From NCBI RefSeq assembly GCF_002848005.1, contig NZ_PKHX01000001.1, positions 385,101 to 449,100 on the forward strand: 64,000 nt of DNA, given 5' to 3'. The stretch is from Varibaculum cambriense. Lineage in GTDB: Bacteria > Actinomycetota > Actinomycetes > Actinomycetales > Actinomycetaceae. Shown in pieces: positions 18,467-29,309 of the stretch. Every line of letters begins with the position of its first letter. The first letter of the stretch is position 1. The position numbers and the translations under genes were made by a program. The notes beneath the pieces were generated by a model, which searched no databases, had not been told where the DNA came from, and saw only the letters and a program-made list of their open reading frames with translations.

Positions 18467-18482
18467 TCTGCTAAATAGCAGA
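18467..18482 (+). terminator. Small hairpin after the TetR gene
   Basis: TCTGCT-AAAT-AGCAGA forms a 6-bp stem just after the tetR stop. There is no T-run after it, so it may be a weak terminator only. Confidence 0.3.
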
Positions 18483-18589
18483 CTGCCAGTTGAACCGTCC
18501 TGGACTGTGAAGTTCCGGATATTAGCGGTATCTATTTGCTGAGCCAGCAGTTATGGCCAGGCGCGAATCATTTTGGCCTCTCGGTAATC

Positions 18590-18595
18590 TATAAT
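18590..18595 (+). promoter_or_regulatory. Probable -10 box of the LRV-domain gene
   Basis: TATAAT lies 26 bases before the ATG at 18622. No good -35 is seen at the normal distance. Confidence 0.4.
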
Positions 18596-18621
18596 CGCTT
18601 AAGAGGATTAAAGGAGGAGAC

Positions 18622-19872
18622 ATGAGCACCGACCCGGTTCAGCGGGCAAGCGATCCCGCGACGCCGCTGGAAGAGTTACAGTATTTAGCTCAAAACCACG
18701 CCTCCTTGCGGCCTCTCATCGCCGAAAATCCCTCCACTTATCCGGAACTTTTGCAGTGGTTAAGCGAGTTTTCTGATCCGGAGATTACCGCCGCCTTACA
18801 GCGCCGGCAAAACCGGCTGGATCGGGAAGCTCGCGCAAAAACCCGTTCCTCTATCCCGGTATCCTCTCCCGCTCCCCAGGAGGCACCAGCAGAAGAGCCC
18901 CAGAGCGCTTCCCCGCTGACTCCTACTAAAGCCAGTGCAGCTGTAGACCCGGTTAGCAGTAAAGACACCCAAGATTTACCTACCACCCCCCTCGAAGCAA
19001 CCGCGGAAACGGCAACCGGGCAGCCAGCGGAAAAACCGGAAACTGCAGGTACCGCTGAAACTCAGGTAGCGGGAAAAACTAAATCGGAGAAACTTAAACT
19101 TGCAGACGAGGAAGATTTAGAGGACTTTTCACCAGTCGAAGAGAAAACTGCTTCGAGAAAAAGTAAGATTTTCGTGATCGTGATTGCCGTGTTGATCGGT
19201 TTAGTGCTCTCGCTCGGAGGTAACTTAGCGGATCGTCTCACCGGAGGCGACGGCTCGAAGAGTTGGTATGGGAAGGACGGAGTGATCGCCCGGATCTTCG
19301 GAGATTCCGATCTAAATCGCGACCACAACAATAATGGGATTCCCGATGATCAAGAAAATGGGGCAAACGGTACCGGCAGTAAGAACGCTGCTGGCCAAGA
19401 TGCTAAGCACAAAAACGGTAACGCCGGCGCCCAACTGGACGTGAAAACCGAGGGACGCCAGATAGCTCCTGCTCCCACCAACCAGATTGGGCAAGCAAAA
19501 GGGCTACCAAACGGGGCCTACCAGGTCGCTGAGTTTTCACTGCCCGATGCCCCCATCAAGTGCACCATCGGTAATGAAGTAGTTTGTAACGTCTTTAGCT
19601 TCACCGGAAATATCGGGCAAAACCCGGGGGCAACCGTCAAGTTCACCTTAGGGGCTGATGGCGCCAAGCCCCCCGAAGATTTAGGGGTTAAAGATAACGA
19701 AGTTTCCCAGACCGTGCTCGCTAGCGGCGCTGCGGCCGCCTCAGGAGCCTATGCTTGCGAGTCCTCCGGATCTGGGGTTGACTGTTGGAATCTGCAGACC
19801 GGATTCGGGCTGAAACTAACGGTTAATAGCGCCGAAGCCTACCAACCTAAAGTTAAAGCCCCCGGCAACTAG
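18622..19872 (+). CDS. LRV-domain membrane protein with extracellular C-terminal domain
   Basis: 416 residues behind a perfect AAGGAGGAGA site. Residues 1-60 resemble the N-terminal variant leucine-rich repeat domain common in actinobacterial proteins (ASDPATPLEELQYLAQ...). A Pro/Ala/Glu-rich linker follows, then one membrane helix at about 175-200, and an outer part that begins with an Asp/Asn-rich loop (DLNRDHNNNGIPDD) resembling calcium-binding TSP3 loops. The final domain has four cysteines. It probably couples a cytoplasmic binding domain to the wall; function unknown. Confidence 0.75.
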   Translation: MSTDPVQRASDPATPLEELQYLAQNHASLRPLIAENPSTYPELLQWLSEFSDPEITAALQRRQNRLDREARAKTRSSIPVSSPAPQEAPAEEPQSASPLTPTKASAAVDPVSSKDTQDLPTTPLEATAETATGQPAEKPETAGTAETQVAGKTKSEKLKLADEEDLEDFSPVEEKTASRKSKIFVIVIAVLIGLVLSLGGNLADRLTGGDGSKSWYGKDGVIARIFGDSDLNRDHNNNGIPDDQENGANGTGSKNAAGQDAKHKNGNAGAQLDVKTEGRQIAPAPTNQIGQAKGLPNGAYQVAEFSLPDAPIKCTIGNEVVCNVFSFTGNIGQNPGATVKFTLGADGAKPPEDLGVKDNEVSQTVLASGAAAASGAYACESSGSGVDCWNLQTGFGLKLTVNSAEAYQPKVKAPGN

Positions 19873-19902
19873 CCTGTTCCATTACCCCTGGAGGCAGGGT
19901 AT

Positions 19903-19932
19903 CTGGCGCCACCGCGTCCTCGAACGCGCCAG
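19903..19932. terminator. Possible terminator between convergent genes
   Basis: CTGGCGC (19903-19909) pairs with GCGCCAG (19926-19932), a 7-bp stem with a 16-base loop, between the LRV gene and asd. No T-run follows. Confidence 0.35.
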
Positions 19933-20004
19933 CGCCAACGAAATCTCTTAGCCTCCTCGTCCTAGCGCTCAAGCAGCCACCTGGGCACCCGCAGAGAGCC
20001 GGAA

Positions 20005-22358
<2,354 letters not shown>

Positions 22359-22544
22359 TTGTTCCCCTTGTATGCCTAGTGATTAGCTGTCTTCTGCAAT
22401 TATTGTAAGAAGCTAGCGCGATCTCGGCTTTGGCGTCTCAAATTTGCTGGTAGGTAAGCAAACGCACAAAAACATGCTTACTGGTGGGTCTCCTCCTGGG
22501 ACTTTTGCCACTGCTCAGCGGTTTATGTGCGCTGGAGCTAGCGG

Positions 22545-23141
22545 TTATTCGGCGGAGCGCCTGCCTTCCAAGGCACGCCCTAAAGTAACTTCATCAGCGT
22601 ATTCCAGATCCCCACCTACCGGCAGTCCTGAGGCCAGGCGGGTAACTTTTAACCCCAGCGGGGAGATGGTGCGGGTCAGGTAGGTAGCCGTAGCCTCGCC
22701 CTCAATATTAGGGTTCGTGGCGATAATGATCTCTTGTACAGTATCGCCCGACAGGCGGGATAGGAGTTCCCGCAAGCGTAACTGTTCGGGGCCGATCCCG
22801 TTTATGGGGTCGATTGCCCCTCCCAGCACATGGTAAAGACCGCGATAGCTGCGGGTACGTTCAATCGCCCCCACATCTTTGGCTTCTTCAACTACGCAAA
22901 TAACCGCCTGATCCCGTTTGGGATTGCGACAGATAGGACAAAGTTCTTCTTGGGCAATATTGCCGCATTTAGTACAAAAACGGATCTTTTCTTTCGCATC
23001 AATTAAGGCCTGCGCCAATAGTTCTGCTTCAGCTTTCGGCCGTGAAAGCACATAGAACGCGATGCGCTGTGCTGATTTTGGTCCAATCCCCGGCAGTCGC
23101 CCTAAAGCATCGATTAGATCTTGCAAAGCGCCGTCATACAT
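22545..23141 (-). CDS. recR: Recombination mediator RecR
   Basis: 198 residues, full length. It shows the helix-hairpin-helix ([15 protein letters not shown]), the zinc finger CTKCG...CPIC (residues 56-71) and a Toprim domain with VVEEAKD. With RecO it loads RecA onto single-stranded gaps. Five bases downstream of dnaX and presumably co-transcribed with it, a very common pairing. Confidence 0.97.
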   Translation of the reverse strand: MYDGALQDLIDALGRLPGIGPKSAQRIAFYVLSRPKAEAELLAQALIDAKEKIRFCTKCGNIAQEELCPICRNPKRDQAVICVVEEAKDVGAIERTRSYRGLYHVLGGAIDPINGIGPEQLRLRELLSRLSGDTVQEIIIATNPNIEGEATATYLTRTISPLGLKVTRLASGLPVGGDLEYADEVTLGRALEGRRSAE

Positions 23142-23146
23142 AGAGG

Positions 23147-25801
23147 TTAAATACCCGCTTTCCCACTGCCACCAGATTTCTCTTCCGTCTCAATTATCTT
23201 GCCACCAAGCAAAGATTTTGCGACCTCGACCCCCCATCGTCCGCCGCTTTCATCAAGAGACACATCCGGATCGGAGAGGTCGGGAATATCTTCGTCTTCA
23301 TAGCTGGAGGGGGCGCCCGGTGCTGGGGAAGCACTTTCATCGTCCGCGCTTGATGGGGCCGGTTCCCGGGGAGCCGCCGGGATATCCGGCTCTGGAGTTT
23401 GCTCGCGCGGCGCTGCTAGAGGCGTAGAGGTAGAGGGTTCAAAGGGTGTTGCGGATTGGTCTGCCCGGGGAGCCGCCGGTTCATCGGCAAAGTCACGGGG
23501 CGCCGCCATCACCGTGTTATCGCTGCCAGGTACCGACGAAATATAGGTTTCGGGGCGCGGCGCTGCCATTTCTGCTGCTTCTGCCCCGAGCGGTGACGGC
23601 GTTGCCGCCAGTGGTGGTGCAGTCTCTGGCGTTACCAGATGCGCCCCGTCCCCTGCGTCCTGATCGTTTTCCGTAGAATCCGTAGAAAACGAGTCCGAGG
23701 CTTTTTGGTTAGCAATGATCCAGTCGGCTTTGGAGGATGCCGGCTCACTTTCTTGCTCTGCTTTACCCGCTGAGTTTCCCACTTCATCTGCGGTTTCAGC
23801 AATTGCGTTTGCAGTGTCCGCGGAGGTGCTAGAGGCGGAGGCAGGATTTGCTTCACCATCAACTGGTTTTGGATAGAAATTCTCTTCGCTACCGTCTGCC
23901 GGATCCGCGTCTTCGGGAGGATATTCCTCTTCTTCCGGGGGTGCCTCCTGGGACAGAGTTTTCTCTACTCGCGAGGAAGCATCTAGTTTGAACCGGGATA
24001 GCACCTCGCTCATAGCGGGCGCGCGGCGATCGTCACTTCCCGGAAGTACCTGCACTGTCCAGGAATCTGACAGCTCCTCCTGTAAGCATTTTTCTATCGG
24101 GGCCAGCCGTTCCTTCAAGTATGCAACGGTCTGCGGAGTATCTGCCAACAAGGTAACTTGCTGGTTGTGAGCACCGCCAAGCTGCAGGTGACGATTACAG
24201 GTTGACCATAGCCGCTGATCGGTGTCCCGCAAACGCGCAGAAACCTTACCCCACGATTCCAGTAACTGCCAGTATTGCTCCCCTTTTTCTACTTCCGGCT
24301 CCTCGCGCAGGGAACTGCTAGCCGCCGTCTCCTTCGGAGAGGATTCCTGCTCCGCTACTTCATTGCGGGGAGCCTGTTCTTGCTGGTTTTCGTGTTTATC
24401 TGCGGCTGGAGCAGGCGGTTTACTCCCGGTCTTTTGCGGGCGCGGAGCAGCCAGTTCTGGAGCCCCGCCACCGCCGCGGGGAGCTTCCGGAACCGCGTTA
24501 GCGCGAGGAGCCGCGGGGGTCGGTTCAGCAGGAGCTTCAGGAGTTCTAGGCGCTGCGGGAGCCGCGGAGCCCGGTAGGGCATTTGCAGTATTTTGCGGGC
24601 GCTTACGTCCCGGACGATGCAGAGCCGCCATGGCGGCCTCTGCCCCGCTCAAAGATCCCGCCGGGGTGGAACCGGGTTCACCTGCAACTGCCGGGCTCTG
24701 CTCTGGCAACAACAGTCTTGCCGCCAACAGCTCTACTTGTAGGCGGGGGGCAGTTGCCCCCGTCAGCTCGGTTAAAGCGGTATTGGTGAGATCACTGGCA
24801 TGGGAAATCCCGGTAGTGCCCCACCGCTGCGCTTGGGATTGCATCGCCGCTAATTGGTCTGCCGGAGTCCCCGCCAGGGCTGTCTGGGCATCCTCCGGAG
24901 AAGAAACCGATAATACCAGCAGATCCCGCAGGCGCAGCAATAAATCTTCCAGATAACGTCGCGGCTCATGGCCGCCCTCAACCATCTTGGCGATTACCTC
25001 AAATAGGGCGGCACCATCCCGGTCAATAATGGCATCTACAGAACGCTCCAAAATAGAGCTATCGGTGTATCCCAGTAGCGCCGCGGCAGTCCCATATTCC
25101 AGCTTGCCGTCCTCAGCGCCCGCCATTAGCTGGTCTAACACCGAAAGCGAGTCACGGACTGAGCCTGCGCCTGCCCTCATCACTAGCTGCAGCACTCCGG
25201 GGGCAGGTTCGATGTTTTCTGCCTCGCAAAGTTTCGCCATATATTTTTCCATTATTTCCGGCGGCACCAAGCGGAATGGATAGTGGTGGGTGCGGGAACG
25301 GATAGTGCCGATTACTTTGTCAGGTTCGGTGGTTGCGAAGATGAATTTTACATGTTCGGGGGGTTCTTCCACGATTTTCAGCAGGGCGTTGAATCCCTGT
25401 TGGGTGACCATGTGGGCTTCATCCAATATGAAAATCTTGTAGCGGTCGCGCACCGGGGCAAAGCCTGCCCGCTCTCGCAGTTCTCGCGCATCATCTACCC
25501 CGTTGTGGCTGGCGGCGTCGATTTCTACTACATCGAGGGACCCCGAGCCCCCGGTCGCTAAGTCTTTGCAGGATTCGCATTTTCCGCAAGGAGTGTCGGT
25601 AGGGCCTTCTGCGCAGTTCAGACAGCGCGCCATGATTCGCGCCGAGGTGGTTTTGCCGCACCCACGCGGCCCAGAAAAAAGATATGCATGGCTGATTCGC
25701 CCGGAACGCAGCGCCGCCATTAACGGCTTAACCACGTGATCTTGCCCAATCACGTCTTGGAAAGTGTCTGGCCGGTAGCGGCGATAAAGTGCGATGCTCA
25801 C
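23147..25801 (-). CDS. dnaX: DNA polymerase III subunit gamma/tau
   Basis: 884 residues from a GTG start. The clamp-loader AAA+ module has Walker A GPRGCGKT (44-51), a zinc module with cysteines 60, 63, 72, 75 and 78 and the DEAH box near residue 130. Domain III and the start of tau follow to about 375. The remaining ~500 residues are largely disordered, acidic and Pro/Ala-rich, with a short folded tau-like domain at about 510-620. The motif AAPR recurs eight times (plus one EAPR) in the disordered parts. No slippery A-run for a gamma frameshift was recognised. Confidence 0.95.
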   Translation of the reverse strand: MSIALYRRYRPDTFQDVIGQDHVVKPLMAALRSGRISHAYLFSGPRGCGKTTSARIMARCLNCAEGPTDTPCGKCESCKDLATGGSGSLDVVEIDAASHNGVDDARELRERAGFAPVRDRYKIFILDEAHMVTQQGFNALLKIVEEPPEHVKFIFATTEPDKVIGTIRSRTHHYPFRLVPPEIMEKYMAKLCEAENIEPAPGVLQLVMRAGAGSVRDSLSVLDQLMAGAEDGKLEYGTAAALLGYTDSSILERSVDAIIDRDGAALFEVIAKMVEGGHEPRRYLEDLLLRLRDLLVLSVSSPEDAQTALAGTPADQLAAMQSQAQRWGTTGISHASDLTNTALTELTGATAPRLQVELLAARLLLPEQSPAVAGEPGSTPAGSLSGAEAAMAALHRPGRKRPQNTANALPGSAAPAAPRTPEAPAEPTPAAPRANAVPEAPRGGGGAPELAAPRPQKTGSKPPAPAADKHENQQEQAPRNEVAEQESSPKETAASSSLREEPEVEKGEQYWQLLESWGKVSARLRDTDQRLWSTCNRHLQLGGAHNQQVTLLADTPQTVAYLKERLAPIEKCLQEELSDSWTVQVLPGSDDRRAPAMSEVLSRFKLDASSRVEKTLSQEAPPEEEEYPPEDADPADGSEENFYPKPVDGEANPASASSTSADTANAIAETADEVGNSAGKAEQESEPASSKADWIIANQKASDSFSTDSTENDQDAGDGAHLVTPETAPPLAATPSPLGAEAAEMAAPRPETYISSVPGSDNTVMAAPRDFADEPAAPRADQSATPFEPSTSTPLAAPREQTPEPDIPAAPREPAPSSADDESASPAPGAPSSYEDEDIPDLSDPDVSLDESGGRWGVEVAKSLLGGKIIETEEKSGGSGKAGI

Positions 25802-25860
25802 GGCTCTACTGTACTAAAGCCCAGCGATAAGCGGGGTGCCTGGAGAGGATTGCGATAAAA

Positions 25861-25955
25861 AAGACCCTTCACGCACCCGATAGCGCACCCTTATCCTTGC
25901 TGCCTTCCGGCCCTGGGGAGGTTCGAATGATATCGCCGCGTGAAGGATCTCCCCC
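25861..25955 (-). ncRNA. ffs: Signal recognition particle RNA (small bacterial 4.5S type)
   Basis: On the minus strand the apical loop GGGCCGGAAGGCAGCAAGG, the SRP54-binding signature, is exact. The ends GATCCTTCACGC and GCGTGAAGGGTC pair to close the long hairpin, and a T-run follows at 25862-25855. It lies just upstream of dnaX, its usual place in Actinobacteria. Exact ends are uncertain by a few bases. Confidence 0.93.
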
Positions 25956-26140
25956 AGTTTAGCTTAGGAGGGCGCTAACTGGAAACGTTAGGGTCAGCGC
26001 GGGGGCGACAAGGTAACTACCGAGGATGCGGGCGGAGTTTCTACGGAAGTAACGCCGCTCTTATTGCCGGGCTGTGTTCGACTCCTCATTTCCAGAATCG
26101 ACATTAGCGAGAGCATTTAGGTAAACTCAAACTTGTGCCT

Positions 26141-26228
26141 GGAGGTATCGCCTAGTGGCCTATGGCGCTCGCTTGGAAAGCGGGTTGGGTGCAAGCCCTC
26201 GGGGGTTCGAATCCCCCTACCTCCGCCA
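26141..26228 (+). tRNA. tRNA-Ser (anticodon GGA)
   Basis: 88 bases including an encoded CCA. The acceptor GGAGGTA pairs with TACCTCC, the anticodon stem CTCGC/GCGGG encloses TTGGAAA (anticodon GGA at 26175-26177), a long variable arm of the serine type is present, and the T-loop is GGTTCGAATCC. The region downstream carries accessory genes, so this tRNA may have been an integration target, but no duplicated 3' end was found. Confidence 0.96.
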
Positions 26229-26461
26229 TTAGATAACGCTTTGACCAGCAAGAATGCAACTATCGAGTTTGTAATTATCAATTCATGTAATATCTCTGCG
26301 GCATCACATGAGCTGTTTTGAATGCTGCCAGTGGTGAATCAGTGAAGTTTTTCGCCGCTTCACCATTTAACCCAGCACCGAACGTTGAAGAAACTCTCAC
26401 TTAGCTGGGATAATCGTCCATACTAGCTAAGTTGTTTCACTCTCGTTCGGCTATAATAACC

Positions 26462-27151
26462 CTAGTTAATCAACCTTGGTTTTATTGTTGGTTTAACTTT
26501 AAGAACATCGTCTAGCCTCAGCGTGTCATCGAACCATAACAAGGCTTGCGGATCCACCCACCGCATCAAGCATCTTGCCTCTGCGATATCCCTGGCGATA
26601 TTGCGCCGGAAAATTGGTTCCAGGTGAGCGGCACGATTCCTAAGGAAATTCATATTTCCTAACAATCTGGCTGTTTCTCGCTGGCGTTTGCGCAGGTCTG
26701 AATCCCCAAAAGAGAATGCCTTGTGAAGTGCGGGAACCCATATTGATGCGTGATACCTGCGGCTTGTCAGAAATCGCCAAAAACCAAAGGACAGTTCGGC
26801 CACGATTTTATCGTGATTAGGCGTTGAACCGTTGCGTTCTACACGAGCGCGAGCTTTAGCCACGTCTTCTCTAGCCCGAGAATCGAGAGCAGGGAGAGCG
26901 AACCAGTCATCATATCCGTACCTCGTCGCATTCCAGGCAGTCAGGGTGCGGTCGATTGAGTTGCGCACCACCACCTCAACCATTGCAGTAGCACTTAGCA
27001 TTGCCCCAGCCAGTTGAGTATTCCAGGCATAAAGCTCAAACGCAGTGTCAAGGACACCATCGGTAGCTGCGAGATATGTGCTCAAACGTTTCTCAGAAAG
27101 AAGACCGACCATAATAGTTCGATCCCATTCCTTGTTGTGCACCTGTGACAC
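26462..27151 (-). CDS. Abi-family HEPN protein (AbiF-like, RNase toxin candidate)
   Basis: 229 residues; the GTG start has GGGAGCAGG upstream. LSEKRLSTYL, LYAWN near the N-terminus and the E-x3-RN of VEVVVRNSIDR are typical of the Abi_2/AbiD-AbiF family. RNRAAH (171-176) is an R-x4-H HEPN ribonuclease motif. Such proteins act in abortive phage infection as RNA-cleaving toxins; some AbiF relatives are held in check by a structured RNA made just upstream. A nested hairpin that could be that RNA lies 33 bases before the start. Alternative: a HEPN protein without RNase activity. Confidence 0.82.
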   Translation of the reverse strand: MSQVHNKEWDRTIMVGLLSEKRLSTYLAATDGVLDTAFELYAWNTQLAGAMLSATAMVEVVVRNSIDRTLTAWNATRYGYDDWFALPALDSRAREDVAKARARVERNGSTPNHDKIVAELSFGFWRFLTSRRYHASIWVPALHKAFSFGDSDLRKRQRETARLLGNMNFLRNRAAHLEPIFRRNIARDIAEARCLMRWVDPQALLWFDDTLRLDDVLKVKPTIKPRLIN

Positions 27152-27183
27152 CCCTGCTCCCTGTGGTAGACTTGATATTGAAG

Positions 27184-27223
27184 ACCCCGGAACGATCCCC
27201 AGCCTAGGCTGAATCGCCGGGGT
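27184..27223 (-). ncRNA. Candidate structured RNA (abiF-type) upstream of the HEPN gene
   Basis: On the minus strand ACCCCGG and CCGGGGT (27217-27223, 27184-27190) close a nested hairpin with CGAT/ATCG and CAGCC/GGCTG stems inside. It ends 33 bases before the HEPN gene start and is followed by a TATA-like box on its 5' side (27226-27231). The same design occurs before the second Abi gene. It may be the antitoxin RNA of an AbiF-type system or a leader structure. True ends are unknown. Confidence 0.5.
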
Positions 27224-27386
27224 TATGTATACCTCTTATTTTACGGATTAGTACTCGAATATAGGGGTAAATACCCGAAAACTCACCTTGATGCAGCATA
27301 CTCACTTCAGGGCAATCTGAAGCTGTTCAAAAATAGGGCTAATGCCCGAAAATTAACCTCACCATTACAGGATCTGATGAGGAATG

Positions 27387-27430
27387 CGAATGCTAATATC
27401 CCGCAGTATTCTGTGGGATATTAGCATTCG
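27387..27430. terminator. Long perfect hairpin (terminator or RNA element)
   Basis: CGAATGCTAATATCCCGCAG (27387-27406) pairs with 27411-27430 over 20 bp with a single G-U and a TATT loop. There is no T-run on either side, so it may be a rho-independent-like barrier or part of an RNA. Confidence 0.55.
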
Positions 27431-27695
27431 GTCTTCTAAAACTGAAACGCCAGGAAAGAATATGCTCACGAAGATCAGTACGGGATAACCATCCCCCTAC
27501 GCACCGCCCCATGATTTCCTCAAAGTTTTCTGCTCCCAACAGACAACTAGCTTCAGTAGCGAAATCATAGAAAAAGTGGATCGCAGCATTCCTCGGTGAC
27601 TTATTTCCCTTGTGAACTAGCCGTAACCAGTTATTCTTAACCACGGCCAAGTAGAATCACCTTTATACACATTGGAACGAGGAGGTTCAATCAGC

Positions 27696-29213
27696 ATGGG
27701 TAGTTTAGTAATCGCAGTAGATTCCTCTACCACCAGTACTAAGGCAATAATTGTCGACAGTGCCGGATCGGTACTTTCACAGGCGAAGGTAGAATTTGCA
27801 ATGTCCACCCCAAGAGTGGACTTTTATGAACAAGACCCTCGCGACTGGTGGAAGAGCACCAATGAGGCCGTAGGGCGGGCAGTTGCGCAGCTTAGCGACA
27901 CTGATCGTAGCCGCATCGAATTTCTCTGCGCCACTATTCAGCGCCAATCATTCGCTTTGGTAGATTCAGAAGGCGTCCCTCTTCGTCCCGGGATTTTATG
28001 GCTAGATGGCAGAGCCGCGGAGCAGGTGAAAAAGATTGGTAGCCGACGAGTACATGAACTTTCGGGGTTCCAACCCGATACCACTCCCTCGATCTACAAG
28101 ATTGCCTGGTTAAAGGAGCATGAACCCGAAAAGCTAGCTGCTGCCTACAAAGTGGTGGGGGTGCACGGCTACCTGACTCATGCTCTGACCGGGCAATGGG
28201 TTGATTCGGTGGCAACTGCCGATTCTCTCGGATTCCTGGATTCCGCGAAGTTGGATTACTCCCCGGAACTGCTCGATCTAATCGGAATCAAACGCGACCA
28301 GTTAGCGGACCTGGTTCCCGCAGCCTCGATAATCGCCCCGATCAAGAAATCGGTGCTTGAGGATTGGGGAATCAAACAACCTGTTGAACTGGTAGCTGCC
28401 TGCGGGGATGGGCAAGCGGCCGCATTGGGTGCCGGGGCTATCGGTATGGAGGAAGCCTACCTGAATATGGGGACTGCCCTGGTAGCCGGGGTACATTCGC
28501 CTCGCTACCAAATAGCTGACGTGTTCCGCACCGACGTGGCGGGTATTCCCGGACAATACGTATTGGAAATCGTACAGAATTCTGGTGCCCACCTGGCGGG
28601 CTGGTTCCGCAGCGAACTGGGTAATCCTGAACTTGAGGGGCGCCCAGATCCCGAACTAGATAAAGCGGCCTCCCAGGTGGCAACCGGCTGTGGCGGGCTG
28701 GTAACCATGCCCTATTGGAACGCAGTGCAGTCACCTTTCTGGGATCCCATCGCCCACGGCGCCATCATCGGGCTGGCAGGAGCCTATGGGAGGGCGGAAA
28801 TCTACCGCTCGATTCTGGAAGGTATTTCTTTGACTATGGCTACCAACCTGCATGCGCTTGCCGAAACTACCGGGGTGCCTTTGCGGTCAGTGCGGGTAAT
28901 GGGTGGCGGGCAGCGCTCTCCCCTATGGCGCGCGATAATGACCGACTGTATCGGGCTACCTCTCACCAGTTGTGACACCGAAGAAATTTCGGCTATGGGC
29001 GCCGCGGTGATGGCGATGGCGCAAACTGATGCCTACGATTCCGTGGAAGAGGCTTCGAAAGGGATGGCGGCCTTGGGCGACACCTCGGAACCGAACCTTA
29101 AGAACCATGAAATCTATCTGGAACTAGCGGAGCTGCAAAACCAGGCGTATCCGGCATTGAAAGCGATTATGGATAGGCAGTACCAGTTCTCTTTGCGGCA
29201 CCCCTTGCACTAA
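27696..29213 (+). CDS. FGGY-family sugar kinase (xylulokinase-like)
   Basis: 505 residues from the ATG at 27696, with GGAGG ten bases upstream; an earlier TTG frame start includes the ribosome site and is wrong. The N-terminal DSSTTSTKA phosphate loop, the LWLDGRA segment and the C-terminal VMGGGQRSPLWRAIM are FGGY features. It phosphorylates a pentulose or related sugar; xylulose is the best guess from overall resemblance. No transporter or isomerase is adjacent; the gene ends in a strong terminator and stands alone. Confidence 0.85.
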   Translation: MGSLVIAVDSSTTSTKAIIVDSAGSVLSQAKVEFAMSTPRVDFYEQDPRDWWKSTNEAVGRAVAQLSDTDRSRIEFLCATIQRQSFALVDSEGVPLRPGILWLDGRAAEQVKKIGSRRVHELSGFQPDTTPSIYKIAWLKEHEPEKLAAAYKVVGVHGYLTHALTGQWVDSVATADSLGFLDSAKLDYSPELLDLIGIKRDQLADLVPAASIIAPIKKSVLEDWGIKQPVELVAACGDGQAAALGAGAIGMEEAYLNMGTALVAGVHSPRYQIADVFRTDVAGIPGQYVLEIVQNSGAHLAGWFRSELGNPELEGRPDPELDKAASQVATGCGGLVTMPYWNAVQSPFWDPIAHGAIIGLAGAYGRAEIYRSILEGISLTMATNLHALAETTGVPLRSVRVMGGGQRSPLWRAIMTDCIGLPLTSCDTEEISAMGAAVMAMAQTDAYDSVEEASKGMAALGDTSEPNLKNHEIYLELAELQNQAYPALKAIMDRQYQFSLRHPLH

Positions 29214-29252
29214 GCACTAGGTACTAGGACGTGGTGCGAAGAAGACAATAAA

Positions 29253-29285
29253 TTTGGGTCGCCCCTTTTTGAGGGGCGACCCAAA
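29253..29285. terminator. Bidirectional terminator
   Basis: TTTGGGTCGCCCCT (29253-29266) pairs perfectly with 29272-29285 (14 bp), five-base loop, between the FGGY kinase and the convergent LPXTG gene. Confidence 0.88.
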
Positions 29286-29309
29286 CTGTTATTTAGTTGT
29301 TCTTAATGG

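Larger units (their letters stand above)
27152..27695. other. Intergenic stretch with hairpins and an imperfect repeat
   Basis: No convincing gene. It holds the candidate abiF-type RNA, two copies of an imperfect repeat around a mini-hairpin followed by GAAAA (27264-27288 and 27334-27358), a 20-bp hairpin at 27387-27430 and the leader of the FGGY kinase. An 85-codon minus-strand frame (27393-27650) runs into the hairpin and is not trusted. Confidence 0.5.

Noticed and set aside
24222..24956. A 244-codon plus-strand frame
   Set aside because: It is antisense to the Pro/Ala-rich tail of dnaX, with biased composition and no family resemblance.
26229..26461. Attachment site at tRNA-Ser
   Set aside because: No second copy of the tRNA 3' end and no integrase were found in the window.
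27393..27650. An 85-codon minus-strand frame before the FGGY kinase
   Set aside because: Its last part runs into a 20-bp hairpin, there is no convincing ribosome site or family match, and it covers the leader of the kinase. It could be a gene relic, but I cannot support it.
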